Shown here: positions 22,196 to 30,574 of the stretch, piece by piece
Layout: every line of letters starts with the position of its first letter
How positions within the stretch are numbered: the stretch's first letter is position 1
Assembly: GCA_017616475.1 (NCBI GenBank)
Contig: JAFZYD010000096.1
Coordinates: 1-32,781, forward strand
Source: Bacteroidales bacterium
Lineage (GTDB): Bacteria; Bacteroidota; Bacteroidia; Bacteroidales; UBA932
DNA length: 32,781 nt
Reading direction: 5' to 3'
Notes under the pieces: model-generated
The model's input: only the letters and a program-made list of their open reading frames with translations
The model's database searches: none
What the model was told of the DNA's origin: nothing
Made by a program: the position numbers and the translations under genes

Positions 22196-25100
22196 ATGGC
22201 AAATTTTCTAAAGAAGTTGTTCGGGTCCAAAGCTGACAGGGATCTTAAGCAACTTACCCCCATTTTAAAGAAGATACTGGCAGAATACGACACGGTCGAT
22301 ACCCTGAGCGACGACGGCCTGCGCGAGGCGTGCGACGCCCTCAAGGCGCAGATACACGAGCGCACCGCGGCCCAGGAGGCCGAGGCGGCTACCATCCGCG
22401 AGCAACTCGCAGAGGTGGAGATTAGCGTCAGCGAGAAGGAAAAACTGGCGACCCGCCTGGACAATCTGGTAAAGGAGATTGACGTGGAGCTGGAGAAGGC
22501 TCTGGACGACGCCCTTCCGCGGGCTTTCGCTATTATGAAGTCCACCGCCCGCCGCTTCAAGGAGAACGCTACCATCAAGGTGAAGGCGACCGACGCAGAC
22601 CGCGACCTTTCTACCAACCACGATTTTGTAAACATAGAAGGCGACTACGCCATCTGGAAGAACACCTGGATTGCGGGCGGCAACCCCACCACCTGGGATA
22701 TGGTCCACTACGATGTGCAGCTCATCGGCGGTATCGTGCTGCATCAGGGCAAGATTGCCGAGATGGCGACTGGCGAAGGCAAGACCCTGGTGGCCACCCT
22801 GCCCGTTTTCCTGAACGCCCTGGGCGGCAAAGGCGTACACGTGGTAACCGTGAACGACTACCTGGCCAAGCGTGACTGCGAGTGGATGGGTCCGCTGTAC
22901 CAGTTCCACGGCCTCAAGGTAGATTGCATAGACAAGCACGAGCCCAACAGCGACGGCCGCAAGCGGGCATACCAGGCCGACATCACCTTCGGTACCAACA
23001 ACGAATTCGGCTTCGACTACCTGCGCGACAATATGGCCATCAACCCGGACGACCTGGTGCAGCGCAAGCACCACTTCGCAATTGTCGACGAGGTCGACTC
23101 CGTGCTTATTGACGATGCCCGTACCCCGCTCATCATTTCGGGCCAGGTGCAGCGCGCAAACGACCAGCCTTTCGAAGAATACAAACCTTTCGTAGAGAAA
23201 CTCTATAATGCTCAGCGCCAGCTTGTAAACCAGTTCCTTAACGAGGCCAAGAAGCTAATATCCGAAGGCCGCATCAAGGACGAGGGCGAAATAAAGCTGC
23301 TCAAGGCATACAAAGGTCTGCCCAAGTACGGCCCGCTCATCAAATATTTGAGCGAACCGGGCATCAAGGTCATCCTGCAGGAGGCTCAGAGTAAAATTAT
23401 ACGCGATTCCTTCACCGAGAAGGATCTGGAGCAGCGCATAATCACCAACGACCTTTACTTTGTGATTGACGAGCAGCTGCGCAGCGTGGAGCTCACGGAC
23501 CGAGGCAACGACGTGCTGGCGGAGGCTGTGGGCGACCCGGAATTCTTCCTGATGCCGCGCCTGGGCGAGGCGGTGGCCGCGATAGACCAGGATGCCGCCC
23601 TCGGCGACCTGGAGAAAAAGACCAAGAAGGACGAACTTTACGCCAACTACTCCCTCAAGGCAGAACGTATGCACATCGTGAGCCAGCTGCTCAAGGCATA
23701 CGCAATGTTTGCAAAGGATGTAGACTACGTCATAATAGACGGCAAGGTCAAAATTGTGGACGAGCAGACGGGCCGTATTATGGAGGGCCGCCGCTGGAGC
23801 GACGGTCTGCACCAGGCGGTGGAGGCCAAGGAAAACGTCAAGGTGGAGGCCGCGACGCAGACCTACGCCACCATCACCCTGCAGAACTACTTCCGTATGT
23901 ACCACAAGCTCTCCGGTATGACCGGTACCGCAGAGACGGAGGCGGGCGAGTTCTGGCAGATTTACAAACTGGACGTGGTGGTAATCCCCACCAACCGCCC
24001 GGTTATCCGCAAGGACCAGGACGACCTCATTTACAAGACCAAGAAAGACAAATACAACGCCGTCATCGCAATGATAGAAGATCTCATTGCGGAGGGGCGG
24101 CCGGTTCTGGTCGGCACCACCTCGGTGGAGATTTCCGAATTGCTCTCCCGAATGCTCAAGATGCGCGGCATAAAGCACCAGGTGCTCAACGCCAAGCAGC
24201 ACGCGCGCGAGGCGGAAGTAGTTGCGCACGCCGGTGAAAAGGGCACCGTTACCATCGCCACCAATATGGCGGGCCGTGGTACCGACATCAAGCTCACGGA
24301 CGAAGTCAAAGCCGCGGGCGGTCTGGCCATCATAGGCACCGAGCGGCACGATTCCCGCCGCGTGGACCGTCAGCTGCGAGGCCGCGCCGGACGTCAGGGC
24401 GACCCGGGCAGCTCCATCTTCTTCGTCTCCCTGGAAGACGACCTTATGCGCCTGTTTGCGGGCGACCGCATAGCCAAGGTAGTGGACAACCTGGGTATGA
24501 AGGAGGGCGAGGCGCTGCAAAGCTCTATGCTCTCCAGCAGCATCGAGCGCGCCCAGCGCAAGGTAGAGGAGAACAACTTCGGTATCCGCAAGAACCTGGT
24601 TGAATATGACGACGTAATGAACTCGCAGCGCGAGGTGGTTTACACCAAGCGCCGCAGCGCCCTCACCGGAGAGCGCATAGACGTGGACGTGCTCAATATG
24701 GCCACCGACTATTGCGACATTCTGGTGGACAAATACCGCGAGCTTGGCTACGAGGGCTTCAAGGAACTCCTGGCAGAGCAACTCGGCGTGGACGCCAGCT
24801 TCGACGAAGATTTCTTTGACCGCGCCCGCAAGACCGAACTTGCCGACAAACTGCGCGACGACGTGGCAGCCACCCAGCAGCGCCGCAACGACAACGTCAT
24901 TGCACAGGCCTGGCCCATAATCAATTACGTATACGAAAAGAAGCGTATGTTCTACCAGAACATCGCACTGCCCATAACCGACGGCCGCAAGGTTTACACC
25001 GTTCTGGTGGATCTTCGCAAGGCCTACGAAACCAAGGGCAAGGAGCTGGTGCGATCCATTTACAAGACCGTCACGCTGCGCGTGATAGACGAGTACTGGA

Positions 25101-25492
25101 AGAACCACCTGCGCGATATGGACGACCTCAAGCAGTCGGTACAGAACGCCAGCTACGAGCAGAAAGACCCCAAGCTGATGTACAAGACCGAGAGCTTCGG
25201 GCTGTTCATCACCGCCCTGGAAGGCATCTACAAGGACGTCCTCTCCACCCTGCTGCGTATGGCAATCCACCTCAAGACGGAGCAGGCTCCGGAAGACGTG
25301 GCCACCGAGGCGCACGAGAAGCGCACCGATATGAGCCGGATGCAGACCAGCCGTCCCGACCTTGTCACCAACAGCAGCGAGGCCAAGAGCAACGCCCCCA
25401 TCCGCGTAGAGAAACGCGTGGGCCGCAACGACCCCTGCCCGTGCGGCAGCGGCAAGAAATACAAGAACTGCCACGGCCGGGCCGAAGCGTAA
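22196..25492 (+). CDS. secA: preprotein translocase ATPase SecA
   Basis: A 1098-residue motor ATPase that drives proteins through SecYEG. Start at ATG 22196 ([12 protein letters not shown]), the family N-terminus; the frame extends to 22157 without conserved residues. Walker A GEGKT is at 193-197, about 85 residues later than in E. coli because of an acidic, coiled-coil-like insertion (about 55-108, [23 protein letters not shown]...). Also visible: [31 protein letters not shown] (Walker B), [39 protein letters not shown] (motif VI) and the preprotein-binding and helical scaffold regions. The C-terminus has the zinc-binding SecB/ribosome motif [17 protein letters not shown]. An intrinsic terminator follows at 25517. 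It is transcribed from its own promoter-like site or from the ferredoxin promoter. Confidence 0.97.
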   Translation: MANFLKKLFGSKADRDLKQLTPILKKILAEYDTVDTLSDDGLREACDALKAQIHERTAAQEAEAATIREQLAEVEISVSEKEKLATRLDNLVKEIDVELEKALDDALPRAFAIMKSTARRFKENATIKVKATDADRDLSTNHDFVNIEGDYAIWKNTWIAGGNPTTWDMVHYDVQLIGGIVLHQGKIAEMATGEGKTLVATLPVFLNALGGKGVHVVTVNDYLAKRDCEWMGPLYQFHGLKVDCIDKHEPNSDGRKRAYQADITFGTNNEFGFDYLRDNMAINPDDLVQRKHHFAIVDEVDSVLIDDARTPLIISGQVQRANDQPFEEYKPFVEKLYNAQRQLVNQFLNEAKKLISEGRIKDEGEIKLLKAYKGLPKYGPLIKYLSEPGIKVILQEAQSKIIRDSFTEKDLEQRIITNDLYFVIDEQLRSVELTDRGNDVLAEAVGDPEFFLMPRLGEAVAAIDQDAALGDLEKKTKKDELYANYSLKAERMHIVSQLLKAYAMFAKDVDYVIIDGKVKIVDEQTGRIMEGRRWSDGLHQAVEAKENVKVEAATQTYATITLQNYFRMYHKLSGMTGTAETEAGEFWQIYKLDVVVIPTNRPVIRKDQDDLIYKTKKDKYNAVIAMIEDLIAEGRPVLVGTTSVEISELLSRMLKMRGIKHQVLNAKQHAREAEVVAHAGEKGTVTIATNMAGRGTDIKLTDEVKAAGGLAIIGTERHDSRRVDRQLRGRAGRQGDPGSSIFFVSLEDDLMRLFAGDRIAKVVDNLGMKEGEALQSSMLSSSIERAQRKVEENNFGIRKNLVEYDDVMNSQREVVYTKRRSALTGERIDVDVLNMATDYCDILVDKYRELGYEGFKELLAEQLGVDASFDEDFFDRARKTELADKLRDDVAATQQRRNDNVIAQAWPIINYVYEKKRMFYQNIALPITDGRKVYTVLVDLRKAYETKGKELVRSIYKTVTLRVIDEYWKNHLRDMDDLKQSVQNASYEQKDPKLMYKTESFGLFITALEGIYKDVLSTLLRMAIHLKTEQAPEDVATEAHEKRTDMSRMQTSRPDLVTNSSEAKSNAPIRVEKRVGRNDPCPCGSGKKYKNCHGRAEA

Positions 25493-25516
25493 ATTTCCTC
25501 TTTTTACAAGAAAAAA

Positions 25517-25544
25517 CTCCGCATTCGCTTGCGGAGTTTTTTTT
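25517..25544 (+). terminator. intrinsic terminator of secA
   Basis: Stem CTCCGCA/TGCGGAG (25517-25523 with 25530-25536), 6-nt loop, then eight T (25537-25544). Six A precede the stem, so it may also act on the other strand. Confidence 0.85.
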
Positions 25545-25552
25545 GTTTTTTG

Positions 25553-25560
25553 TAACTTTG
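25553..25560 (+). promoter_or_regulatory. -7 box (TAACTTTG) for the porin operon
   Basis: Full match to TAnnTTTG just after the secA terminator, 40 nt before the ATG at 25601. It should drive the five co-oriented genes to 30568. Confidence 0.6.
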
Positions 25561-25600
25561 GTTATATGAATTCATCATTTATCTAACCAAATAATCTATT

Positions 25601-26965
25601 ATGCGTAAATTATTCATTTTCGTGGCCGCTCTTGCGCTTTTGTCACAGACGGCCTTTGCGCAGACGGTCAAGTACAACCAGTACGGCGTTGCCGTAAAGT
25701 CTGACCGCCTCGATGTTGAGGCACAGGACGGCATACTCGTCTTCGCTTCTCCCAATTCCGGTTACAAACTGTGGTTCGACACCCGCGTACAGGCAGACGG
25801 AGCCGTCTTCTTCGGTGCCCCGGACTACGCCGACCCCATCGGTAACGGCACCGGCATCCGCCGCGCCCGTTTCGCAATCAAGGGCCAGATTAACGAAGAC
25901 TGGTACGGAGAGTTTGATATGGACCTTGCCAACGGTCTGGTGGAACTCAAGGACGCTATTGTGCGCTATACCGGCATTCCGAATCTCGACCTCCAGGCAG
26001 GTAACTTCAAGGAGAATTTCTCCCTCCAGCGCAACACCACTTCGCGCTACCTGCAGTTTATGGAGCGCCCGATGGTCTGCAGCGCCCTGGCGCCTTCCCG
26101 CCACATCGGTTTCAACGCCAAGTATGCCAAAGATTGGCTCTGGCTCTCCGCAGGCGCCTTCTCCCAGGTAATAGCAGGCAGCGAAGAGTGGCAGAATGTA
26201 GCCGACAACAACAAGGATTTCGGCCGCAATTCCGGCTACTCCCTCACCACCAAGGTGGTCTTCCGCCCTCTGTACAAGCTGAATAATTCCAGCCTCCACA
26301 TTGGCGCCGCATATTCCTACAGGACCACCACCACGGACCTGGCAACCGGCGAATGGGGCACCTACCGCGCAAGCGCCCGCAACTCCACAAGCATCAACCG
26401 CAAGAAATACCTCGACACCAACAACCTAAAGGACTACGACCACAACAACCTGTGGACCGTGGAGTTGGCCGGCCACAACTACGGCCTGCGCTACGAAGCT
26501 GCTTACATTGGCGATAATGTTATTTTCAAGCCCGAAATTGGCGATGCTTTCAGCCACAACTTCGGCGGCTGGTATGTCCAGGCAGGCTACCTGCTCTTTG
26601 GCGGCAAGCAGCGCTACGACTCCAACGGCGGCAAGTACACCAAGGTTGAACGCGGCCGCGAGTGGGGCGACATTGAGCTCTGCGGACGTTACGAATACTG
26701 CAACCTCAACCACGGCGATGTATACGGCGGTTGCGCCGAGGCATACGCTGTCGGCCTCAACTGGTATGTAAACGACAACGTAAAATTCCAGCTCAACTAT
26801 CAATTCAACAACAACGACCGCTATGCAAACGGCAAGGGTAAGCTCAACGTCGGTCTGGACGAGGCAGGCAATGCCGTTAAGGATTACACCAAGGTGGCAA
26901 CCCCCGCAGGCAAGGCAGGAGTTGACTACCATATGCTCGCCCTCCGTTTCGAAATTGACTTCTAA
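25601..26965 (+). CDS. OprO/OprP-like porin (phosphate-selective porin family)
   Basis: A 454-residue outer-membrane beta-barrel porin. Residues 1-20 are a signal peptide (MRKLFIFVAALALLSQTAFAQ). The first strands show the family hallmark GIRRARFAIKGQINEDWYGEFDMDLANGLVELKDAIVRYTG, then GNFKENFSLQRNTTSRYLQFMERPM. Later strands repeat Y-x-aromatic patterns (WYVQAGYLLFGGKQRY, ELCGRYEYCNLNHGD, NWYVNDNVKFQLNYQFNNNDRYA), and the protein ends ALRFEIDF, a proper outer-membrane C-terminus. In Pseudomonas these porins pass phosphate (OprP) or pyrophosphate/polyphosphate (OprO); substrate here is inferred. It is first of a five-gene unit, with the lipoprotein gene 20 nt downstream. Confidence 0.85.
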   Translation: MRKLFIFVAALALLSQTAFAQTVKYNQYGVAVKSDRLDVEAQDGILVFASPNSGYKLWFDTRVQADGAVFFGAPDYADPIGNGTGIRRARFAIKGQINEDWYGEFDMDLANGLVELKDAIVRYTGIPNLDLQAGNFKENFSLQRNTTSRYLQFMERPMVCSALAPSRHIGFNAKYAKDWLWLSAGAFSQVIAGSEEWQNVADNNKDFGRNSGYSLTTKVVFRPLYKLNNSSLHIGAAYSYRTTTTDLATGEWGTYRASARNSTSINRKKYLDTNNLKDYDHNNLWTVELAGHNYGLRYEAAYIGDNVIFKPEIGDAFSHNFGGWYVQAGYLLFGGKQRYDSNGGKYTKVERGREWGDIELCGRYEYCNLNHGDVYGGCAEAYAVGLNWYVNDNVKFQLNYQFNNNDRYANGKGKLNVGLDEAGNAVKDYTKVATPAGKAGVDYHMLALRFEIDF

Positions 26966-26985
26966 ACAAGTAACAGAATACGATT

Positions 26986-27810
26986 ATGAAAAAGATATTT
27001 TTAGTTGCAGCCGCCATCATCCTCACGCTCTCCGGATGCGTAAAAGATGAATTGTACAAAGGCCCCTCTTCCATAGACAAGGTGGTGTTCAGCCCTGAGG
27101 CCCCCACCTCCATCTTAGACGTTACGGTCACCGCTACCGTTTCCGGTTTGCAAGCCATACGCTCCGCTACTCTCAAATACAACGGCACAAGCGTTCCGAT
27201 GACTGCTTCCGGCAAAAACTTTACAGCCACTATTCCCGCAATGCCGGATGGCACCGACGTGGAGTTTACCGTAACAGTGGTGAATGAAGCCGATTTCACT
27301 ACCACTTCCGACAAATATACCTACAAGGTGGGCGACCCCGCAACGGATTGGACCAAACTCAAACTTAACGAGGTTTACGGTGCCGGTGCAGACGCAGAGA
27401 AGTTCTTTGAGCTCTACAATATGGGCGAATATCCCATCAAACTCACCGGAGTCACAATTCACAAAGACGAGGGTCTCTGCTGGACCGGCATAGACGGCGA
27501 AGAAGTTCCCGCCAAGGGCTTCTTTGCAATTGTAGGCGGCAAGGGTACCACCCCGCGCGGCTTCTCCAGCGGCTTCTCCGCCAAGAAGAGCGTCCGCATT
27601 GACGTGTACAACCCCAAGGGCGAACTGGTGGATTTCTTCCAGCGCGGCGACAAGGACGACTCCGGCAACTGGGGCGCTTCCATCACCAACTACAGCGGCT
27701 CCTGGAGCCGTGTGCCCGACGGAACCGGCAATTGGAAGAGAACCGACACCTTCACCCCCGGCGAAGCAAATTCCACTACTGCTGTGGACGACGATTATGT
27801 TAAGAACTGA
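26986..27810 (+). CDS. surface-type lipoprotein with lamin-tail domain
   Basis: A 274-residue lipoprotein. The lipobox is LSGC with lipidated Cys18; it is followed by V-K-D-E, which fits the Bacteroidota surface-export signal C-X-K-(D/E)2, so the protein probably faces outward. Residues about 28-115 look like an immunoglobulin/fibronectin-type domain (VVFSPEAPTSILDVTVTATVSGL...FTATIPAMPDGTDVEFTVTVVNE). Residues about 122-255 match the lamin-tail domain (LKLNEVYGAGADAEKFFELYNMGEYPIKLTGVTI...FFAIVGGKG...SVRIDVYNPKGELVDFFQR...GSWSRVPDGTGNW). Lamin-tail domains are often coupled to extracellular nucleases or phosphatases, but no catalytic domain is visible. Position between porin and triphosphatase genes suggests a binding role. 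Confidence 0.8.
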   Translation: MKKIFLVAAAIILTLSGCVKDELYKGPSSIDKVVFSPEAPTSILDVTVTATVSGLQAIRSATLKYNGTSVPMTASGKNFTATIPAMPDGTDVEFTVTVVNEADFTTTSDKYTYKVGDPATDWTKLKLNEVYGAGADAEKFFELYNMGEYPIKLTGVTIHKDEGLCWTGIDGEEVPAKGFFAIVGGKGTTPRGFSSGFSAKKSVRIDVYNPKGELVDFFQRGDKDDSGNWGASITNYSGSWSRVPDGTGNWKRTDTFTPGEANSTTAVDDDYVKN

Positions 27811-27832
27811 TTTTATTATTGTACTATAAATT

Positions 27833-28468
27833 ATGGCAGAACTTAAAATAGGCGAGCAGAGCAAGCCCCGCTTCGAATTCCGCAGCTTTGGCCAGTGCTT
27901 CTGCGAGCAGCACAAAAGAATGGCCCGCCTGAGCGTGCCCGTGCCCGAAAAGGTATGGGAGCGCACCAGCGATGAGATATACATCATCAGCGCCAAGAAC
28001 GATATCAACAACACCAAGATCCGCGACGGCAAGATGGACATCAAAACCTACGTCCAGACCGTAGACGGCTTCGAGCAATGGAACCCCCTTATGAAGGGCG
28101 AATTCCCCATTAGCCGCGAGGTGCTGGAGAACGAGGTTTTCCCCGCATTTATGGTTGAGATGCCCAAGCTGACCAAGGACACCTACACGTTCGAGGAGTT
28201 CATCGCAATGGTTAAGGCCAATCCCGACCTGGCAGCGGTGCGCGTGCACAAGCAGCGCTTCGGCTATATGGTGAACGACACCATATGCGAAGTGGGCAAC
28301 GTGCTGATAAACGGCGCCAAGGTAGTCACCATCAACTCCGAATCCACCGAAATCGAGGACATCAAGAAGACGGTTGCCGACTGCGGTCTGGAGGGGGTCG
28401 AGAACATCAACTACCTGCAGGCAATCAAACGCGTAATCGGTATGATAGACAAACCTCTTGCAAACTAA
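27833..28468 (+). CDS. divergent CYTH/triphosphate-tunnel-like protein
   Basis: A 211-residue cytoplasmic protein without signal peptide or membrane segment. I do not recognise a named family, but the pattern resembles the triphosphate tunnel metalloenzyme (TTM/CYTH) fold: N-terminal strand KPRFEFRSFG in place of ExExK, then EIYIISAKNDINNTKIRDGKMDIKTYVQ (strand with Arg and Lys at the usual substrate positions), VRVHKQRFGYMVNDTICEVGNVLI, and the late TTM-style KVVTINSESTEIEDIKKTVADCGLEGVENINYLQAIKRVIG. The metal-binding glutamates are partly altered, so it may bind rather than cleave triphosphate. It precedes a canonical CYTH gene by 6 nt, so the pair may act together. Fold assignment is by eye. 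Confidence 0.55.
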   Translation: MAELKIGEQSKPRFEFRSFGQCFCEQHKRMARLSVPVPEKVWERTSDEIYIISAKNDINNTKIRDGKMDIKTYVQTVDGFEQWNPLMKGEFPISREVLENEVFPAFMVEMPKLTKDTYTFEEFIAMVKANPDLAAVRVHKQRFGYMVNDTICEVGNVLINGAKVVTINSESTEIEDIKKTVADCGLEGVENINYLQAIKRVIGMIDKPLAN

Positions 28469-28474
28469 ACGGCT

Positions 28475-28951
28475 ATGGCACAGGAAATAGAAAAGAAATT
28501 CTTGGTTAAGGGCGATTTCAAGGCCAACGCTTTCAAGGCCACCCGCATAACCCAGGGCTACCTCAGTTCGGTTCCCGAGCGCACCGTGCGCATCCGCGTA
28601 AAGGGCGACAAAGGGTTCATTACCGTTAAGGGTATAGGCAACGCCTCCGGCGCCTCCCGCTTCGAGTGGGAAAAGGAGATTCCCGTGGATGAGGTAAAGG
28701 CCCTCCTGGACCTCGCCGAGCCCGGCGTAATTGACAAGACCCGCTATCTGGTTAAGAACACGGATGGCAAGCACGTTTGGGAAGTGGACGAGTTCTACGG
28801 CGACAACGACGGCCTGACCGTGGCAGAGGTGGAACTTGCGGACGAGAACGAGCCCTTTGACAAGCCCGACTGGCTGGGCGAAGAGGTTACCGGCGACCCC
28901 AAGTACTTCAACTCAATGCTGATGAAGAACCCCTATAAGAACTGGAAATAG
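28475..28951 (+). CDS. CYTH domain protein (triphosphate tunnel metalloenzyme)
   Basis: A 158-residue cytoplasmic enzyme of the small one-domain TTM group (as in Nitrosomonas and Clostridium TTMs), most of which hydrolyse inorganic triphosphate; some family members make cAMP. The N-terminal EIEKKFLV is the ExExK signature. Substrate-binding basic residues follow in RTVRIRVKGDKGFITVKG, then FEWEKEIP with acidic metal ligands, DKTRYLVK, WEVDEFYGDNDGLTVAEVEL and the C-terminal plug region KYFNSMLMKNPYKNW. The length is normal. It lies in the middle of the porin unit, 12 nt before the transporter gene. Substrate is inferred from the family. Confidence 0.9.
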   Translation: MAQEIEKKFLVKGDFKANAFKATRITQGYLSSVPERTVRIRVKGDKGFITVKGIGNASGASRFEWEKEIPVDEVKALLDLAEPGVIDKTRYLVKNTDGKHVWEVDEFYGDNDGLTVAEVELADENEPFDKPDWLGEEVTGDPKYFNSMLMKNPYKNWK

Positions 28952-28963
28952 CATTGTAGTCTT

Positions 28964-30568
28964 ATGAACGAGCAGACTCAGGCAAAGGCGGCATTCGACC
29001 CGCTGGATATGAACAACTACAAGATCGAGAAGCTGCCCAAGATGCAGAAATCGAAGTTCGAGACCTGGATGGCCCGCCTCGGCGCGCCGCTGGCCGCCAT
29101 CGCCTTTGTCTGGATTTGCTGGTTTTGCCACATAGGCTTTATTGACAACCTGGACACGAGCCTCCTTGCGCAATCGGCGCAAAAGAGGCTCGATGCTCTC
29201 GGGTTGGAAGGCTTCATACGCGCCAACTACGCTATGCTGGCCATATTTGTGGCGAGCCTCATTCTTTGGATGACGGAGGCCCTGCCAAACTACCTGACCT
29301 CCCTGCTGCTTATGCTGGGAGTGGTGCTTTTCAACGTCACCACGCAAAAAGAGGCCCTCGCACAGCTCGGCCACCCGGTAATGTGGCTCAACATCCTGAG
29401 CTTTGTGCTGGCCTCTATGCTGGTCAAGACCCGATTCGCGAAGCGGCTTGCGCTGGCCTTCGTAATCAAGTTCGGCAAGAGCGCCAAAGGGGTGCTCTGG
29501 AGCTTTTTGGTAATAAACCTGGTGCTGTCGGCATTTATCTCCGCCACCACAGTCAAGGCCACCATTATGCTCCCCATCTTTATGGTGATTTGCGCCATAT
29601 ACGGCGCCTCCGACGGCCATCGCAACAACTTTGGGCGCAACCTGGTTATCCAGAACCTGTTCCAGGTGAATATTGGCGCCAATGCATTTTATACAGGTTC
29701 CGGCGCCCACCTGCTGGCCATATCGCTGATTGCAGGGTTCGTTGGCTCTTGCAATTTCGGTTATAAAGAGTGGCTCGTTGCCGTGGGTCCTATGAGCATC
29801 ATCATATTGGTAGTGGGCCTGCTGCTGGGTATGTACGTCTTCTTCCCTATGAAAAAGGAGGAGCAGGTGCCCCAGATAGAGGGCGGCATAGAGCGCCTGC
29901 GGGCGGAGCTGGCCACTATGGGCAAGATGTCCAAGGAGGAGTGGAAGGCGGTGGCCATCTTCCTTGTCGTGCTGTTTCTCTGGATCACAAAGGGATCTTT
30001 CCACAATATTGACGAGACCATCGTAGCCCTTATCGGCGCAATTCTGGCGCTGCTGCCGGGCATAGGGGTGGTCAAGTGGAACGACGTGGACATCCCCTGG
30101 CACTTGATGCTGTTCTCCGCAGGTGCATACGTGCTGGGCAGCGGCCTCAATGCCACGGACCTTCCCAACACTATGGTGAACGCCGCGTTCGATTCTATGG
30201 GCATAACGGCCGACACCCCTTTCTGGGTGCTGTATGTGGTGCTCACTTTTTTGATGATGTACTCCGGACTGGTGTTCCAGAGCAAGACCATACGCACAAT
30301 GGTGTTCGTGCCCATCGCCCTGGGCGTGGAGAAGCGTTTCGCCTTCCCGCCTATGAGCCTGGCTCTCCCCGTCGCTATGCTTATTGAGCACTGCTACGTG
30401 CTGCCGTTCAACAGCAAGCCCGCGGCGCTGCTTTACAACACCAACCAATACAGTATGACAGACGCCTTTAAATACGGCATCACAATGATGACGTTCTCCT
30501 GGCTGTTGATACTCGTATTCGGCGAGACGGTGCTCAAATGGCTTGCCATCACGCCGGGGCTGTTCTAA
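28964..30568 (+). CDS. DASS/SLC13-like anion transporter with altered SNT motifs
   Basis: A 534-residue inner-membrane protein with about 11-13 membrane segments, resembling the divalent anion:sodium symporter (DASS, SLC13, CitT/INDY) family, whose members carry dicarboxylates, citrate, sulfate or phosphate. Recognisable features: MTEALPNYLTSLLLMLGVV, the helix-breaking hairpin GHPVMWLNILSFVLASMLVKT, FISATTVKATIMLPI (191-205) where SNT would be expected, WHLMLFSAGAYVLGSGLNATDL, and YSGLVFQSKTIRTMVFVPIALG (433-454), where the second SNT appears as S-K-T. Loss of both asparagines, and Lys in the second site, argue against ordinary sodium coupling. It is the last gene of the porin unit; its stop is 6 nt from the convergent ackA stop. 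Confidence 0.8.
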   Translation: MNEQTQAKAAFDPLDMNNYKIEKLPKMQKSKFETWMARLGAPLAAIAFVWICWFCHIGFIDNLDTSLLAQSAQKRLDALGLEGFIRANYAMLAIFVASLILWMTEALPNYLTSLLLMLGVVLFNVTTQKEALAQLGHPVMWLNILSFVLASMLVKTRFAKRLALAFVIKFGKSAKGVLWSFLVINLVLSAFISATTVKATIMLPIFMVICAIYGASDGHRNNFGRNLVIQNLFQVNIGANAFYTGSGAHLLAISLIAGFVGSCNFGYKEWLVAVGPMSIIILVVGLLLGMYVFFPMKKEEQVPQIEGGIERLRAELATMGKMSKEEWKAVAIFLVVLFLWITKGSFHNIDETIVALIGAILALLPGIGVVKWNDVDIPWHLMLFSAGAYVLGSGLNATDLPNTMVNAAFDSMGITADTPFWVLYVVLTFLMMYSGLVFQSKTIRTMVFVPIALGVEKRFAFPPMSLALPVAMLIEHCYVLPFNSKPAALLYNTNQYSMTDAFKYGITMMTFSWLLILVFGETVLKWLAITPGLF

Positions 30569-30574
30569 AGGGAA

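Noticed and set aside
23255-25474. 739-codon open frame opposite secA (minus strand)
   Set aside because: It is a frame shadow of the secA coding sequence with no recognisable domain; secA itself is unmistakable.
28913-30448. 511-codon open frame opposite the DASS-like gene
   Set aside because: His/Gln-rich antisense reading without conserved motifs; the plus-strand frame encodes clear membrane segments.
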